Positions 24,589-38,155 are shown, counted from the first letter of the stretch. The stretch is 64,000 nt of DNA from Delphinapterus leucas (GCF_002288925.2 NW_022098076.1:66119332-66183331); one strand, 5' to 3'. Translations and numbers: made by a program. The notes: generated by a model from the letters alone, not told the origin.

Positions 24589-26150
24589 GTAACACATTAA
24601 ATGTTGGAAAACCTAATGAATCGCGAGAATTACAAATTTAGAAAAATCAAGGGAAATGGTAACTTAGATTTTATTATCACCTTGCATGTTGAAAGTCATT
24701 TAAAAAACAAAGTTATATACTGATTTGCAAATTATATTTGCTTAAAAATTATACCAGTTATTAGTAGGGAGACATTCCTTGTAATTATAATCTTAAAAGT
24801 AGAATTTTATGGTATTCATGTTGACACATGATTGAAGTTTTGAGCATTGAAATATGTCACTCTCTGAACACTGTGTGTTTTATTTTTTGTGACAAAAAAT
24901 AAAGAATTTAAGCTATACTCTATGTAGCATGTGTCTGGTTTAGAAGATGGCTTAATTAATGCCTAATCACATATAGAAAATATACACTAAAATATTATTT
25001 ATAGCTGTAGTCAGACATTTGATGTCCAGTTATCTGTGAGTACAAGGCACAGAAGACATGAGGCTTATTTCTGAACACTGGGAGTCATATTATATTTTAA
25101 ATAAATATTGTTCCCGTTAAAGTAGTCGTAATTCTAAGATGCTATGCCCTCATTCAGATGATAAATGTCGTTGCCCAAAAGACTTTTGGGATTTCCCCCT
25201 ACAGAATTGCCTTCAGGGTCTTGCAATGTTTATCCCTAGTATTCCCCAAATAGCAAACCTTCATCTTATATGAGTGAATGAAAGATTTGGAAACATCCCA
25301 AAGTAATTTTGAGTAGAATTTAGTAAATTGATTGGGTAACCAAATTGGATATTGCTGTCTTGGTCAAATGGTTGCTGATTTTCTGTCTTTTAAATGGCTC
25401 TAAAGGCTATTCTAACAGTGTCATAGACAATAAGATCCTTCCTGGAATAAATTTGTAGTCCTCAGATCTAGTTACTTTGATGCACAGAAGCTTCCTTTGA
25501 ATGTGTAAATTTTTGCATGTCTTTAGATACAACAACCTTGTTAAATTATATTGTTTTATTCTAAACTAGCATCTTTTAAAAATATTCAGCAAGGTACTTA
25601 ATTAGTAATTATAACATTGATTATTATTCAAATTCAAGCTGTCCTTCGTTTTGAGATTTTAGAATTATATGTCTCAATAGAGAGGAACCGGCTTATTTTT
25701 TTCAATCATGAATAGTCCAATCCTCTAAAGTAATAATTTAAAAAATATTTTCATTTGCTATTTATGCTCAACATCTGCCTTTTTGCATCGTGAAACAGCT
25801 GAAAGTCTTGAAGAGCTAATGATAAGATTGCTCGTCTTGTTCGTATGCACACCTCTCCCCTAGTTTTAATGTTGGTCTTGAAAACAAGGGAAGATTTAGA
25901 ACACACTTTGTGCAAATGACATTTTTTTTGTTCTGATGAACTGCAGTGTAATAATGATAGTGAAAGACAGTTTCTTTTATTTAGGGGAGGTGGGGAAAGG
26001 GGGAAAGGAAGAGAAAAGTAGAGAAATGCTAGAAGAAATTCATGTCCTCTGACAGCCTCTTCAGCTTCCTAAAGAGCAAACCTCGTTCATGCTGATGTTA
26101 TATTTCTAAGTCTGGTGCTAATGGTTGTATGGCTATTCTTCTCTTTTTAG
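24589..26150 (+). other. ADAM23 intron (1.6 kb)
   Basis: Intron with AT-rich sequence and no repeat family that I can name. Confidence 0.8.
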
Positions 26151-26319
26151 TGGTGCTCATGTGGTTTTAGATGATGATACAGATGTGGGCTATGTAGAAG
26201 ATGGAACGCCATGTGGCCCATCTATGATGTGTTTAGATCGGAAGTGCCTACAGATTCAGGCCCTGAATATGAGCAGCTGCCCTCTCGATTCCAAGGGTAA
26301 AGTCTGTTCCGGCCATGGG
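26151..26319 (+). CDS. ADAM23: ADAM23 exon, cysteine-rich region into EGF-like module
   Basis: A 169-base exon (1 base completing serine, then 56 codons), from GAHVVLDDDTD to KVCSGHG. The acceptor is ctttttag and the donor gtaagt. It ends the cysteine-rich region (VGYVEDGTPCGPSMMCLDRKC) and starts the EGF-like module (CPLDSKGKVCSGHG). An N-glycosylation sequon (NMS) lies between them. Confidence 0.95.
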
Positions 26320-28310
26320 GTAAGTAGGCATCAGTGTCCAGCCCAAATCTGAAGTTGGAGGATACCAAACATTGTCTGGCATCCTCCAGCTTCACAGTGG
26401 TTGGACTTCCAGTTCAGCCATTCTCCTTCCGTGACTGTTGTTAATATCTATGCACTGACTATGATTATTTCCTTAGTATCCTTATCTGCTAAGAATAACT
26501 CCTATATGTGTTGATATGGTTTTATTTTTGTTGTTTCTTTTACCACTGGCTATTTGTAGTCACTGCAGTCTCTAGAGATAGCTTGGCATCCAAGGAGTTG
26601 GAAGAAAATTGATGTGGTTCCTAAAGAAACTGTAGACCCCATGTGACTGCTTTGTACCATTCACAATAATTTACACCCTCTCAGTAACTGCCTTCCGGCT
26701 ACTCAACATGCATACTGAGTATCTATGTGTGCAAGATCACACTAGACTAGAGGTTGGATCACAGCTATAATTCACGTGTTTAAAGTTGTACGGTTATGCT
26801 TGGACCATTGGCAGCCAAAGAGAAGATGTACTCTCTGCTCACAACTGCATGTAGCTTTAATTGTATGCACAAAGTGTTTGGGCAGATGCTTCCTGGCAAA
26901 CCGAGGTTTAATACTTAAAAGCACATTTTAATAATTATTTAAGTTGGGTTTAGTAAAAGAAAAGTAGTTCAGAATTTAAACAGCCTTCTGAAATGGAAAA
27001 AACAGACATGAAGAAACTCAGAGTGATCATCTCAAAGGAAGATGCTGCAATGAAGGTAAAAATAATCCAAAATATAGATAGCTAAACAGGTGATATGTCA
27101 TAGAACAAGGTAGAAAGACATAAGAAGCTTATGCCCAATGACTATGATTTCGTGTTTGGTTGAAATCATAGGCTCACTGAGAGGCAGTACAGCCTAGTGA
27201 TCAAGAGCATGGATTTTGTGGCTAGAAAGAATCCTGGGTTTGAATCCTGGCTCTGCTTCTTTCTATCCCAGTGACTTTGGGCAAGTCACTCAACCTCTCT
27301 CAGCCATCAGGGTGCTAGTGTGAGTATTAAATGAGATGCTATACACAAAGCACTGAGCATAAGTACCCAGCACATAGTAAATGTAGTAAATATTCAATAA
27401 TTGCTACAGTAAAGTAAAAGCACTGGGCAGACCTCTCAGTTATTCAGTTATTGTTCTGAAAGCATAAAATTTATTGCTTTAAAAAGGCCCATGAGTCTCT
27501 ACTACCCCTCCCACTTTTCCATCTTGTTAAAAAAAGGGTTAAATTCAGCCTGTTGATCATAATCATGGTGTTATGTCATTTCAGATTAAAAAGCTCTTAT
27601 TCCAATAAGCTAAATTCGATTTTATCATCTCTAAATAATCTATCTGCGAATGTATTTCACAGGCAGATGTGGATTTAACCTACTCTGTCTCTAGTTTGTG
27701 GATGGTTATTTATTTCACCTCAATTACACATCCGTTCCAGCATGCTGCTTGGTCCCCAGAGGAAGAGAAAGGGACAGAGATGGCTCTAGGATGGTCTTCA
27801 GCCTGGCTGACTGAGAGAGGAGTGATACCGCGGGCAGGCAGGGAAGGTGGGAGGGTGTGTGTTTGGCTGGCAGAGTGCCACCTAATGACTTTTGTGTTGA
27901 GCGTGGTGAGATAATGCAGTGCATTGGTGATTTATGCCTCCAGATATTTAATCTCTGGCAATGCCTTTTAAACCCAGTATCGCGTAATTTCTTGAATTAA
28001 GCATATATGTTTCTACATTGTCAGACATTTGTGTACTTAGATAATATCAACACGAGTAATTAACATTTAATTTAAAAATTTCTTCCTTTTATTCTTGATT
28101 TTTCTATAATTAACTGAAAAAAACCATCATCCAACTATTGGATCTATACATTGTTTCCCCTTGTCTAGTATTCAAAACCATGGGAAATTTTTAAAAAATT
28201 CCCAATGGGTTTTAAAGCCTCTGCCTTGTTCCATGTCCCTTTTACATTTATCACCATTATTCCACCAAGTGCAGTGAAAATGGCGCATCTCTGTTCTTTG
28301 TTCTTCACAG
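26320..28310 (+). other. ADAM23 intron (2.0 kb)
   Basis: Intron containing one MIR SINE (27182-27403). Nothing else is recognisable. Confidence 0.8.
27182..27403 (+). repeat. MIR SINE
   Basis: A nearly full-length MIR: 'cagtacagcctagtgatcaa' (tRNA-like head), 'gggtttgaatcctggctctg', 'gggcaagtcactcaacctct' (core), 'cagcacatagtaaatg' near the end. Confidence 0.85.
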
Positions 28311-28422
28311 GTGTGCAGTAATGAAGCCACCTGCATCTGTGATTTCACCTGGGCAGGGACAGACTGCAGTATCCGGGATCCAGTTAGGAGCCTGCACCCG
28401 CCAAAGGACGAAGGACCCAAGG
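28311..28422 (+). CDS. ADAM23: ADAM23 exon, EGF-like module and juxtamembrane stalk
   Basis: A 112-base exon (37 codons plus 1 base), starting VCSNEATCIC and ending KDEGPK. The acceptor is cttcacag. It completes the six-cysteine EGF-like module (C-x-C-DFTWAGTDC) and adds a proline-rich stalk (RSLHPPKDEGPK) before the membrane. The donor is g|gtttgt, with T at +3 and +4, so it is weaker than the other donors in this gene. It is the site that must choose between the downstream membrane exons or skip them. Confidence 0.94.
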
Positions 28423-28951
28423 GTTTGTGTGATTTCGGTTTCAGTTCCTTGCATACTGAATTCATTGGTACTCTTCCAGTGGCGCCAATATAACAACTTC
28501 ATAGATTTGACAGGAGACACATAAGAATATCTCTTTTTGCCGTTAAAATGTATGATTCATATCACTACAGAATTAAGGGTTCTTGTAATATAACATTGAA
28601 AAAAAATGTTTGTTACCCATTAGCCTAGAACTGAGCTTGGGAAGAAGTAAATATACCAATTTCCTTTCTTTCCTTTAAACCTCATTCTTCTTCCATAATC
28701 ACAAATGTTAATCATTTTATAGTTTGTCTAAGCTATGCCAGTGTTTTTAATAGATAAACTCTTTTTCACTGACATGAGACTCTGGTCATTCCTCACTACT
28801 TGAGTCCTTCCAGAAGGAAGTTGTAGTCTTCCATGCTCTGTTTAAGCACACTTTTGATTAGGAAGAAATTGGAATACTTCACAGACCTCTAATACTTCAA
28901 AGAGAAAACGTGAAAGATCTGGAACTTTGTTTTAACCAGCCATTAAAAGGA

Positions 28952-29965
28952 GTTTAGAGTTAGAAGGAGTCTCAGTGGCCATCTAGAACCACCCTCATTT
29001 TTTTGTTTTTTACATCTTTATTGGAGTATAATTGCTTTACAATGGTGTGTTAGTTTCTGCTTTATAACAAAGTGAATCAGCTATACATATACATATACCC
29101 CCATATATCCTCCCTCTTGCATCTCCCTCCCACCCTCCCTATCCCACCCCTCTAGGTGGTCACAAAGCACTGAGCTGATCTCCCTGTGCTATGCGGCTGC
29201 TTCCCACTAGCTATCTATTTTACATTTGGTAGTGTATATATGTCCATGCCACTCTCTCACTTTGTCCCATCTTACCCTTCCCCCTCCCCGTGTCCTCAAG
29301 TCCATTCTCTACGTCTACGTCTTTATTCCTGTCCTGCCCCTAGGTTCTTCAGAACCTTTTTTTTTTTTTAGATTCCATATATATGTGTTAGCATATGGCA
29401 TTTGTTTTTCTCTTTCTGGCTTACTTCACTCTGCATGACAGTCTCTAGGTCCATCCACCTCACTACAAATAACTCAGTTTTGTTTCTTTTTATGGCTGAG
29501 TAATATTCCATTGTATATATGTGCCACATCTTCCTTATCCATTCATCTGTCGATGGACACTTAGGTTGCTTCCATGTCCTGGCTATTGTAAATAGTGCTG
29601 CAGTGAACATTGGGGTGCATGTGTCTTTTTGAGTTATGGTTTTCTCAGGGTATATGCCCAGTAGTGGGATTGCTGGGTCGTATGGTAGTTCTATTTTTAG
29701 TTTTTTAAGGAACCTCCATACTGTTCTCCATAGTGGCTGTATCAATTTACATTCCCACCAACAGTGGAAGAGGTTTCCCTTTTCTCCATACCCTCTCCAG
29801 CATTTATTGTTTGTAGATTTTTTGGTGATGGCCATTCTGACTGGAACCACCCACATTTTGTAGATGGGAACTCTCAGCCCCTGAGGTCAGGTGACATACT
29901 ATGGTTACTCAGGTAACCAGAGGCAGGGCTGGGACCAGGACCCAAGTGCCCAAACTCAGGCCTAT
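28952..29965 (+). repeat. MIR-like repeat interrupted by L1
   Basis: The left part (28952-29001, 'ttagaaggagtctcagtggc') and right part (29860-29965, 'tagatgggaactctcagccc', 'aggcagggctgggacc') join to one old MIR-age repeat once the L1 between them is removed. Confidence 0.55.
29002..29843 (-). mobile_element. 5'-truncated L1 with ORF2 C-terminal end
   Basis: The minus strand carries an open remnant of the L1 ORF2 C-terminus: 'MEYYSAIKRNK' and '[11 protein letters not shown]' are diagnostic. It is followed by the 3' UTR and poly(A), seen as poly(T) at 29002. The 16-base flanks 28986-29001 and 29844-29859 (gaaccaccc-t/a-catttt) differ at one base, which is a clear target-site duplication. 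The insertion is about 840 bases and truncated at its 5' end. Confidence 0.93.
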
Positions 29966-30020
29966 TCTCTTTTTTTACATCGTGTTACAATGTAACCTGT
30001 GTCATCATAAGTATGATAGT

Positions 30021-30110
30021 CACTTTCTCACTATTCTTCCCATTCCCAACCCATTTTATGATTTTCACTTTCTCACTATTCTTCCCATTCCCAACCCATT
30101 TTATGATTTT
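30021..30110. repeat. Perfect 45-base tandem duplication
   Basis: The unit beginning 'cactttctcactattcttcc' and ending 'ttatgatttt' occurs twice without difference (30021-30065 and 30066-30110). It lies in the intron and does not touch an exon. Confidence 0.95.
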
Positions 30111-32654
30111 CAAAGATCTAGAAAAGTCATCAGTTACAGTAGGCTTACTATAGCATCTATAGCATTGTACCTGAGAAACCAAAAAATTACTAGAACGAAT
30201 GTTGTACACCAATGGGCATTGTATATCAGGTTCTTCGTTCCCATGGTACTGCTAACAGTAGTTTATAAATGACTATCATGCTTTTTTTTCCTGCAGGCAG
30301 GAAAAATACACATAGAAATAGTGTCATTTTGATCTGCTTAGTTTTGGATGAAAGTGCCTTTAACCTCTCTGAGCTTCAGTATTGTCCATATAGGAAACTA
30401 TGACTTCGAAAGCGTATGAAGTTCCATAGTCCTCAATTCCTGAAGAGATTTAGGCTGATTTGGGTGCATGTGTAATGTTCAGTAGGAGTGGGTGTGTTAA
30501 AACACTTCTCATGAGTTTGCTTAATATGCCGTGATATTAAGATTCTCTAAGAATCACAAGCACACCCTCACAGTCTATTTCTGTTCTCCTTCTATTTCTA
30601 AAAAGGAACCAATTCCACTTTTACATTTAGTCTTTCGTTACTTTAAAATTAGTACAAAAAATTCTTGGATCCACCTTCAGAACTTAGATTTAGAGAAGAT
30701 TTAGGCTCTGACAAGAAGGAGAGATTCATTCTTTCCAAATTTTCTCGCCATAGCATGTCTGTGATTCTCTTAAAGATCTAGATGCTGTTTCCTCAAGTGA
30801 TGTATAAGGATGCCTGAACAGATGAGCAGAGCTAAAGTGGCTTCGACTTTGTCCTTTTTCATTATGTAGGATAGGGGATAATTAATTGTCTGGTTCTCTC
30901 TATCCCCCGTTCCTTCACTCACCTGTGCCTAGAAAACTTACTTGGAAGCATAAAGTAAACAACTACATTCTAGAGGAGAGAATATCCATAGCTGCCTTTT
31001 GTTTTGGTTTGCTGTCTTCCCATTTCATGTGGTGCTAGTTTTCATTATCTTCTAAAGATAACCTTTTTGATCATTCAAGTTTATTGTAGGAAATTTTGAA
31101 AATACAGAAAAGATTAAAAAGAGGATAAAAATCATTCTTAATCTGGCAACTCAGAGGTAATCAATGTTAGCATTCTGGTAAGTTTCTTTCCTATTGCATA
31201 TTTTCTTTTTTTTTTTAATTCTTAATGAAGACAGTGGAATCATTTGAGTAAACCTACCAATTGGCTCTAAAATTTCTAAAATCCTCATGAATCTCTAATA
31301 ATCTTGATTCATTTGAAAAAAAGCCATTAATTGATATAAACAAAGAGCAGTTATTATTGTAAATTATCAGATTTCCAGAAAAGTCAAGCAATTTTAGAAC
31401 AACGAAATAATGGCTCTATCCATAACGGTCGTTTATATCTTTTCAGCCTCTATAGGAAACTCCAGTAATACACTAGGAAAATGGGAAACAACAGAAATAA
31501 AAATTTAAACACTTGGCTGTAGATTTTTGATATTCTGGTTAAAAGAAGATGGTAAAAGAGAAACTAGGTACTTTACTTTTATTTTTTAATCCAGATAGCA
31601 AATATTTATTGATTCTCTACTATTTAAAAGTCAGCACATCCTTGCACATAGTAGGCACTCAATAAATATCACATCCCTTCTCTTTGGGAATATATAAAGG
31701 AAGTGAAATGGTGCATGTAGTGCTGATTTTCCGTTTTTCAGAATCCATTTGTTGTATTGCCTTGCTGAAGAGTAACAAGTAATGAACTCAAGGTATTGAA
31801 ACAATCAGTACTTCCTTGACTGTAGGTTCAGCAGCTGTATGAGGTGCCAAAGTTTTTCTCTATAACTTTGTGCTCTACATTCTTTCTCATGATTGAATTG
31901 GTCTGGTGTTGGATCAAGACCAAATTAGTAAAAAATAAAGGTGAATTCTGTGACTCTGTTTCCATTGATTTGAGGAAGTCAGAAATGAACCAATCTGTTT
32001 TGGGTATTCCTTTCATTTTAACTATACATTCCTGGAAGAATAAAAATTCAACTTCTCCTTCTAGGTAGGGATGAAAAACACACATGAAAGTATTGCCATT
32101 GAAGTCACTCTGTACTCGCTAAAGTTGTCCACTGTTAACCCACTGTTTAAAGCATGCTAGACTATTTGCTCCAACTCTCAAATCAAAATTACTATAAGAC
32201 AAGAAATAGGATCTCAATGCAAAAACCATGTGGGCGAGGACTTTTTAAAAAATATTTTCTATCACATATTACTTCATTCATGTTTTCTACATTGTCATTC
32301 ATTTTACATTTGAAGACTTTTCTGGGTCCCTCTTCTCCCAACCTGTTTCCACTGAACTCCCTGAAAGAAATTATTTTGGTTTGTTCTACGAGGGTAAAAT
32401 ATGTTTGAACTCTGTTTAGAAGACCTGGAATTTCCACCTGCTGTAAGGAGAACCACGTCAAGTACCAGTAATTTTTGTAACGTGTAGGCATCGTTGCGCA
32501 GTGCTTATTATGAAATACAATGGAACTTTTCTCACTGGTTGGTTTGCAGCACCATTGTAGGAGGAAAGAGAAGAAACTGGAACATATCAAATGTTTTCAT
32601 TGATATATATAAGGGCAAAGAACGGTCCTGGGAAGCTTTGGTCAGACCCTTTCA

Positions 32655-32815
32655 TCATGACAGTGGTCATTGGATCAGAGATGGAAGGGCCTTAGTGGCA
32701 ATTCAGTTCAGACCCATTGTTTTAAAAATGAGAAAACTAAATTAGCAAGGTTAACAGCCAGTTAGGTGCAGAGCCAACAATAAAACGTAGATCACCTGAT
32801 CTTCAGCCCAATGTT
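32655..32815 (+). repeat. MIR-like repeat fragment
   Basis: 'gatcagagatggaagggcct' followed by 'ttaaaaatgagaaaac' and 'gttaggtgcagagcc' follows an old MIR-age consensus, strongly diverged. Confidence 0.5.
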
Positions 32816-35800
32816 TTCTTTCTGTTATTTCACACAGCCTGAGTTAAAGCTGGGTGTTAAGTTATGCTGCTAGTTTTCATAGCAGTGCTAAGTAGAAAGG
32901 GTGAAAAAAATAAAACAGGTAATGATTAAGCTTATTAGCTGATCCATTGCTTGTCAAAGGAAGCATTATGTTATTAACATTTAGCAGTATGTTTTCATTT
33001 TTGTTTTCCTCTTTCTGTTGTTTACTGGATTATTATTATTATTTTTAATCTTCGTCCCTGCTATCATATGTGATAAGAGGTAGAATCTTTGAGACGTATA
33101 TAATATCAAGATACAAACTATGAAATTTTTCCTTTTCTTAGGAATTTCTATTTTATACGTAGAATTCTTCCACAGACTAGTCATGCTTCAGACACTTTGA
33201 AATTGTGTTTTTGAAACTGAGCGATTGGCTTTTTTCTTTTCTTGCTTTTAGAGACTTTCTGAAACAAAAAGCTGCATTATATCATTTGTGTGATTCCAAT
33301 GAACCAAAAGGGGCTATAATCCTGCATCCTTTAATACTTCAAAGGCAGGAGGCATCAAAGCCATCATTTGTACTCTATGCACCAAAGTTCCTTCTGCAGA
33401 GATTTATTATCTTGTTAAAATTTAAGATTAGAAATAAATACTATACTTAATCTTTAACCAAACTGTGTTGTTTGCTCCCTTACTCTTACACCATATTTTC
33501 TGGAACCCCAAAAAAAAGGCATTTGGTAGATAACAAATGAGTGAGTGAATGAACAAATACAGTCACATAATAAATAAATTCTTACAGAAGTGAAACTAGA
33601 TCATAGGCCCCTAAAGATCCAAGGAATTTTTTTTCGATGAGAAGATAAATTCTTTGTAGCTGTGAAGAGCAGCTGAGACCTTGGTTTCTGAATATTTTCC
33701 CCTGTACAAATCCACCCACCTGTGAGCCACTCAGTGAATTCATTCCAGTTTGAAAACACGTTGAGTCGCTACCTACTGAAAGAGATAACCCTGTCAAGTA
33801 TCATGATAAGAATGAAATGCATTTTACATATATTTTTAGTATACCACCATTAAAAGTAGTGGGAGGGAGGGAGAGCAAAGACAGGAGAGGATACCTTTGA
33901 AAAAGCTATTTTTCCACTTACTTTTATGTTGCTTTGGTGTTGCCTACTCATCAGTTAAGAATTGGAGATAATTGTTCTTGCTCAGGGGAGATTAAAGACT
34001 ATATCTGTTTATCTTGAATACATAGTTGAAGCATCTGTAGAAGTCTTATTCCTCTGGTTGTTTCTAACACCTGCATGATTGATTGCCTAATTCTCTCGGT
34101 TCTGCAGTGAGAAATTACATCCATAGCAAATACAAAAAGCCTTTTAAAATAGCTATTTTTAGTCATCATTCGTACAGTTACTATAAAGATAACAAATATT
34201 CATTTATCATTATGTTTTACAGAGATGTGTGTGTGTTTCCTGTAATTTAGCACATAGAACTTATATAAGAATTAACGAGGTAACAGTACTCTCACGTACT
34301 TCGGGTCTGAGGGCCAATGCCTAAAACTTAAGCAAAAAAAGAAAAAAAAATGATAACACGATGTATCCTGGTTAATTTAGTATTCTGAAAGCAATGATTT
34401 TCTAAGGACTCAAAAAAAGGAAAAATAAGGCACTCGATCTAGAATACCCTTCTTCCCAATATTTACCTCCACAATTTGGAAACCTGAGCCATCAGTTAGG
34501 TTATTTTGAATTATAATGTACTGTCATATTTGGAAAACATTGCCACCACCTTATATGTTGGTCTTCTTTCTTTTCCCCTCAATGCTCTCCATAGACTTTC
34601 TCTGTTTTCTGTTGTGTCCCCCATCTTTTTCGTTATTTTAAGAACAACTCAGGTTGTGCTTAGTTAATGATAAAACTAGAATCTCTCACTCAGATTATTT
34701 GCTCTGTGATAAAATGAAGCAATTGTACAGTTGCTCACCAAGGTCCCCTCTCTTCTTTGGGAGAATATTTAGCTCAAAATGTTAACAAGCCCAATATTAA
34801 GCCTTTAAAAATTGTGACTTCGAGTCATAGTTCTTTGTTTCCCATAACACACAATCTGTGTGAATGCAGCCTTGTGGAAGCTAATTTCGGTCTTCATCGG
34901 TAAAGTGATTGAAGCCAGTACTTTTGATTCACATAGAAATGTGAGTTAAAGTGCATTTTTGTCCACAGGTTTGCATGTATAGTCACAGCCGCACAGACAC
35001 GTTCAACCCTGAATAACCTGCCTCCCTCCTTCAATGCTAAACTTCATCTTGCCCATGTAGAGAACGCTGGGGACCTGTGCTCATTCCAGGCCCATTTTGC
35101 AACCTGCCAAAGCTATTCACAGAAGTCGTGATGTGCGGGGATGGAGTGTCTCCACTCAGCCATCCGCTACTGCATGGTTTGAAGCAATTAAGACAGTTGC
35201 CCGGAGACCCCAACTTTCTCTCAGCGCGTAGTTTATACACTGGAGACTATAAACAAAAACTAAATGTCCCAATACAATGTGTGTCCCAAACATTGCAGGT
35301 TATTTGAGATACACTTTTCCAGATAAAGTAACTTTCCAGGTAAAAATGCGGTTCATTTGAAATATATTCTGTTTTAAATTTGTAAGGATTTTCACAAAAT
35401 TGGAATAAGATCTGAATTTTAAAAAAGATATAGCTTCTTAGGCATATTTCATGGTTTGAGAAGTTTATAAAAAGCATAGTAATGGTTTATTACTTTCATA
35501 ACCAAAATACAGATTTGCTGTTATGCAATTAAAATTACATTTTAATTTTATCTCACTCCGTGTAGGACCTATAACTCAAATTGGATTATTTCCATGTTTA
35601 AAGTATTTATAAAAGATTATGTTTTTAAGTAGCATTTGTGGAATTTGAACATAAATTCAAAATCATCCTCAAATATTTGCAATGTGTATGTAGATCTTAA
35701 CTTCACATCTTAAAGCAAAGATCTCAATCTTTAACTGACTTTCAGAGCATTTCCTGAACGGATTATGTGTATGTTAGTGAAATCAGTGTGTAATTAATTT

Positions 35801-35837
35801 CCTTTGTTAAAAAAATCTCCGTTTTCCCTCCACACAG

Positions 35838-35928
35838 TGAGCATGGCCACAAGCAGGCTAATAGGTGCCGTGGCCGGCACCATTCTGGCCCTGGGGGTGA
35901 TTTTTGGAGGCACAGGGTGGGGAATAGA
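35838..35928 (+). CDS. ADAM23: ADAM23 alternative transmembrane exon (beta-type)
   Basis: A 91-base exon (2 + 87 + 2) with acceptor ccacacag and donor gtaagc. Joined to the exon ending at 28422 it reads V-SMATSRLIGAVAG through FGGTGWGI-E, a single hydrophobic helix. It has the same length and phases as the exon at 40238, and the two match at 14 of 31 aligned positions (counting both split codons), including AT, IG, AG, IL and GGTGWG. ADAM23 is known to have alpha and beta isoforms that differ in the membrane segment; I infer this is the beta exon. The two must be used one at a time, because joining both breaks the frame. Confidence 0.9.
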
Positions 35929-38155
35929 GTAAGCATCTTTCTGCGTTTCAGAGTGTTTCTGTTTGATTCCTGGCGTGTGAGCTGACCCTTGGCATCTGAC
36001 TCCCCCATGTGTTGTCTCATTGCTGTGTTCCCCATGGTAGTGCCCCTTGTGGTGTGATTTGGATGTGTTTGTGTCCTGTGGTTTTCTCGTGCAGTGGAGA
36101 ACCTTCTCCTGTCTGGAACAATGTGGGGCATAAAATAATATTGGGGTGCTTATGATGTCTTCACAACTAAGGCAATGGTCCAAAAGCTTCCATTGCTCCT
36201 CCATTTGTAAAAGTAATTTTAAGATACAGACTTTTTTGGACAAACTATTGACAAAAATGCTTTTATATGAGAGTTTGTTAAGTTTAATCTTCACCAGTCA
36301 AATAGATCCACGTATACAGCTAGGAATTATCAACAGTTGTAGCTCCTTTTAAAGATAATCCAAATGTAGCCACTAATATTTTCTCCATTTATTTAGAGTG
36401 ATACAGGAGGCTTCAGCTTAATTTTTTTTAAAAAAAGAAGATATTCAGGATACTGCCTTTATTTTCTTCTCATAGAATAGGTTAATCATTCAAATCAGAA
36501 GTTTACATAAATATTTGGAAACAAGGAGCCTTAAGAAAGGAAAGATATTTAGTGCAAACCTTAAGTGAACAGTTGCAAATTATCTGGTGCGTTTGTCTTA
36601 AAAATAACCAGTGTATAAATAAATATATTGTGTGCCACTTGCCCTACACAGAAATACAGCTCTTCTCATTGGTGCCTTAATTTAGGTTGCTCTGTACTTG
36701 ATCCACATCCTCACAACAGCTGTCATTTCTCCATGGGATATTGCTTTTATGAGATTGCCAATCTGTAGACTAAAAGATTATCCTAATATTTTCCCCGTCT
36801 AACTACAGAGAGAGCATTTACAAATAACAGAAATACCCCACACATGCTGTCTTTTCTATTCAGTGTAGTGGTGGTAACCCTCCCCAGTGGCCCAGGAATG
36901 ATTTCCTAGTATCTTAAGGAAACACCAGGTAAACTCGATTCAACCTCCCCAAACCACGGGCTTGTTGCTAACATCACACACGTTCCTCCTTTGTCCCATT
37001 AGTTGCTGCACACAGTACAGTACGGGCCTGGGAGGCCTCAGCACCAAAATAGCATTAAGAGAGGAAGGAGTCCAGAGGTCTCACTTTGTGTTGAAGATTA
37101 CCTAAGCTTTCTCTCCCCTTGACTGAAGGGCTTTGACTAGACTGGGATCGTCTAACTCATATCCCATCTGTATGGACTGTGAAGCTAATTAACCCAAGGG
37201 AAGCTAAAATACTGGAAAAGATATTTTATTTCTCTTTACTTGTTAGAAAATAAATATTTTATTTCTCCTTACTTACTTGTATATGACAGAGGTAAAATAT
37301 TTAGAGAAAACAAGAACTTTGTCCTGTAAAATTTCACTTTGGGTCTGTTAACTGGATTATATACAGAAGCAACATTCCTTTTCCAGGAGAAATTCTATAT
37401 ACATTTATGTGAAATTCCTCCTTGAAGAAAGGTAGTTTTCTAAAAAAATCATCCCAATTCCATTTTTTATATTATTTTATAGTATATAAATTTCATTTTA
37501 TATCATTTTATACTATTTATTGGCCATAACTGAAATGTACTAACAGAAGGGATGAATTTTAATAAATTTCCCTTGGAAAAATTTAGAGCTGGGCAAAATC
37601 CAAGGCCTTTGCTGTAAGGCATAGTCTTTGTTACCAACCTTTGTTCCATCTACCCTTCCACTGTTGTTAGTTTGTGGCTTTTTCTGGTTGTGACAGGTAA
37701 GTCCGTATAAGCATATATATTTTTCTTTAAAATAGATTTATTTATTTAACTTGGTTTCTGCACTCTTTTTGTCTACTAGTTTACTGGTTTTTTTCCTTCA
37801 AATTCTAAATTTTGCCATAATTGCTAAAAACAGAAATATAGCTTTTTAAAAATAAAATCCACATAGTATGATATAGATGGTTTTAACACTTTTTGGTTCA
37901 ACTGATAGTATTAATGTTCATTTAGTCACTGAGGATTCCACAGAGCTTTTTTTTGGGTTTTGTTTGGGATTTTTGCCTTTACTTCTACTCCTTAGTTTAT
38001 AATTGTAAATCAGGAATCATTTCTCATGGATTATGTATTGATTCTAATCCCAACCTATGCTTTCTGGGCTGGTAAAGTACAAATCATTTCTAAAGCATAC
38101 AGAATGTAGATGGCAATACAAATTTTTTGAAAGTTTGTTTCAAAATTTGATTCCT

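Larger units (their letters stand above)
28423..35837 (+). other. ADAM23 intron before first membrane exon (7.4 kb)
   Basis: Long intron. It contains a MIR-like repeat split by an L1 (28952-29965), a perfect 45-base tandem duplication (30021-30110) and another MIR-like fragment (32655-32815). I see no further exon that I can support. Confidence 0.75.

Noticed and set aside
29368..29856. 162-codon minus-strand open frame
   Set aside because: It is the C-terminal remnant of L1 ORF2 in a 5'-truncated insertion, not a host gene.
35763..36294. Minus-strand open frames of 122 and 166 codons overlapping the beta-type membrane exon
   Set aside because: They partly lie opposite a real exon and have no recognisable protein features; most likely chance.
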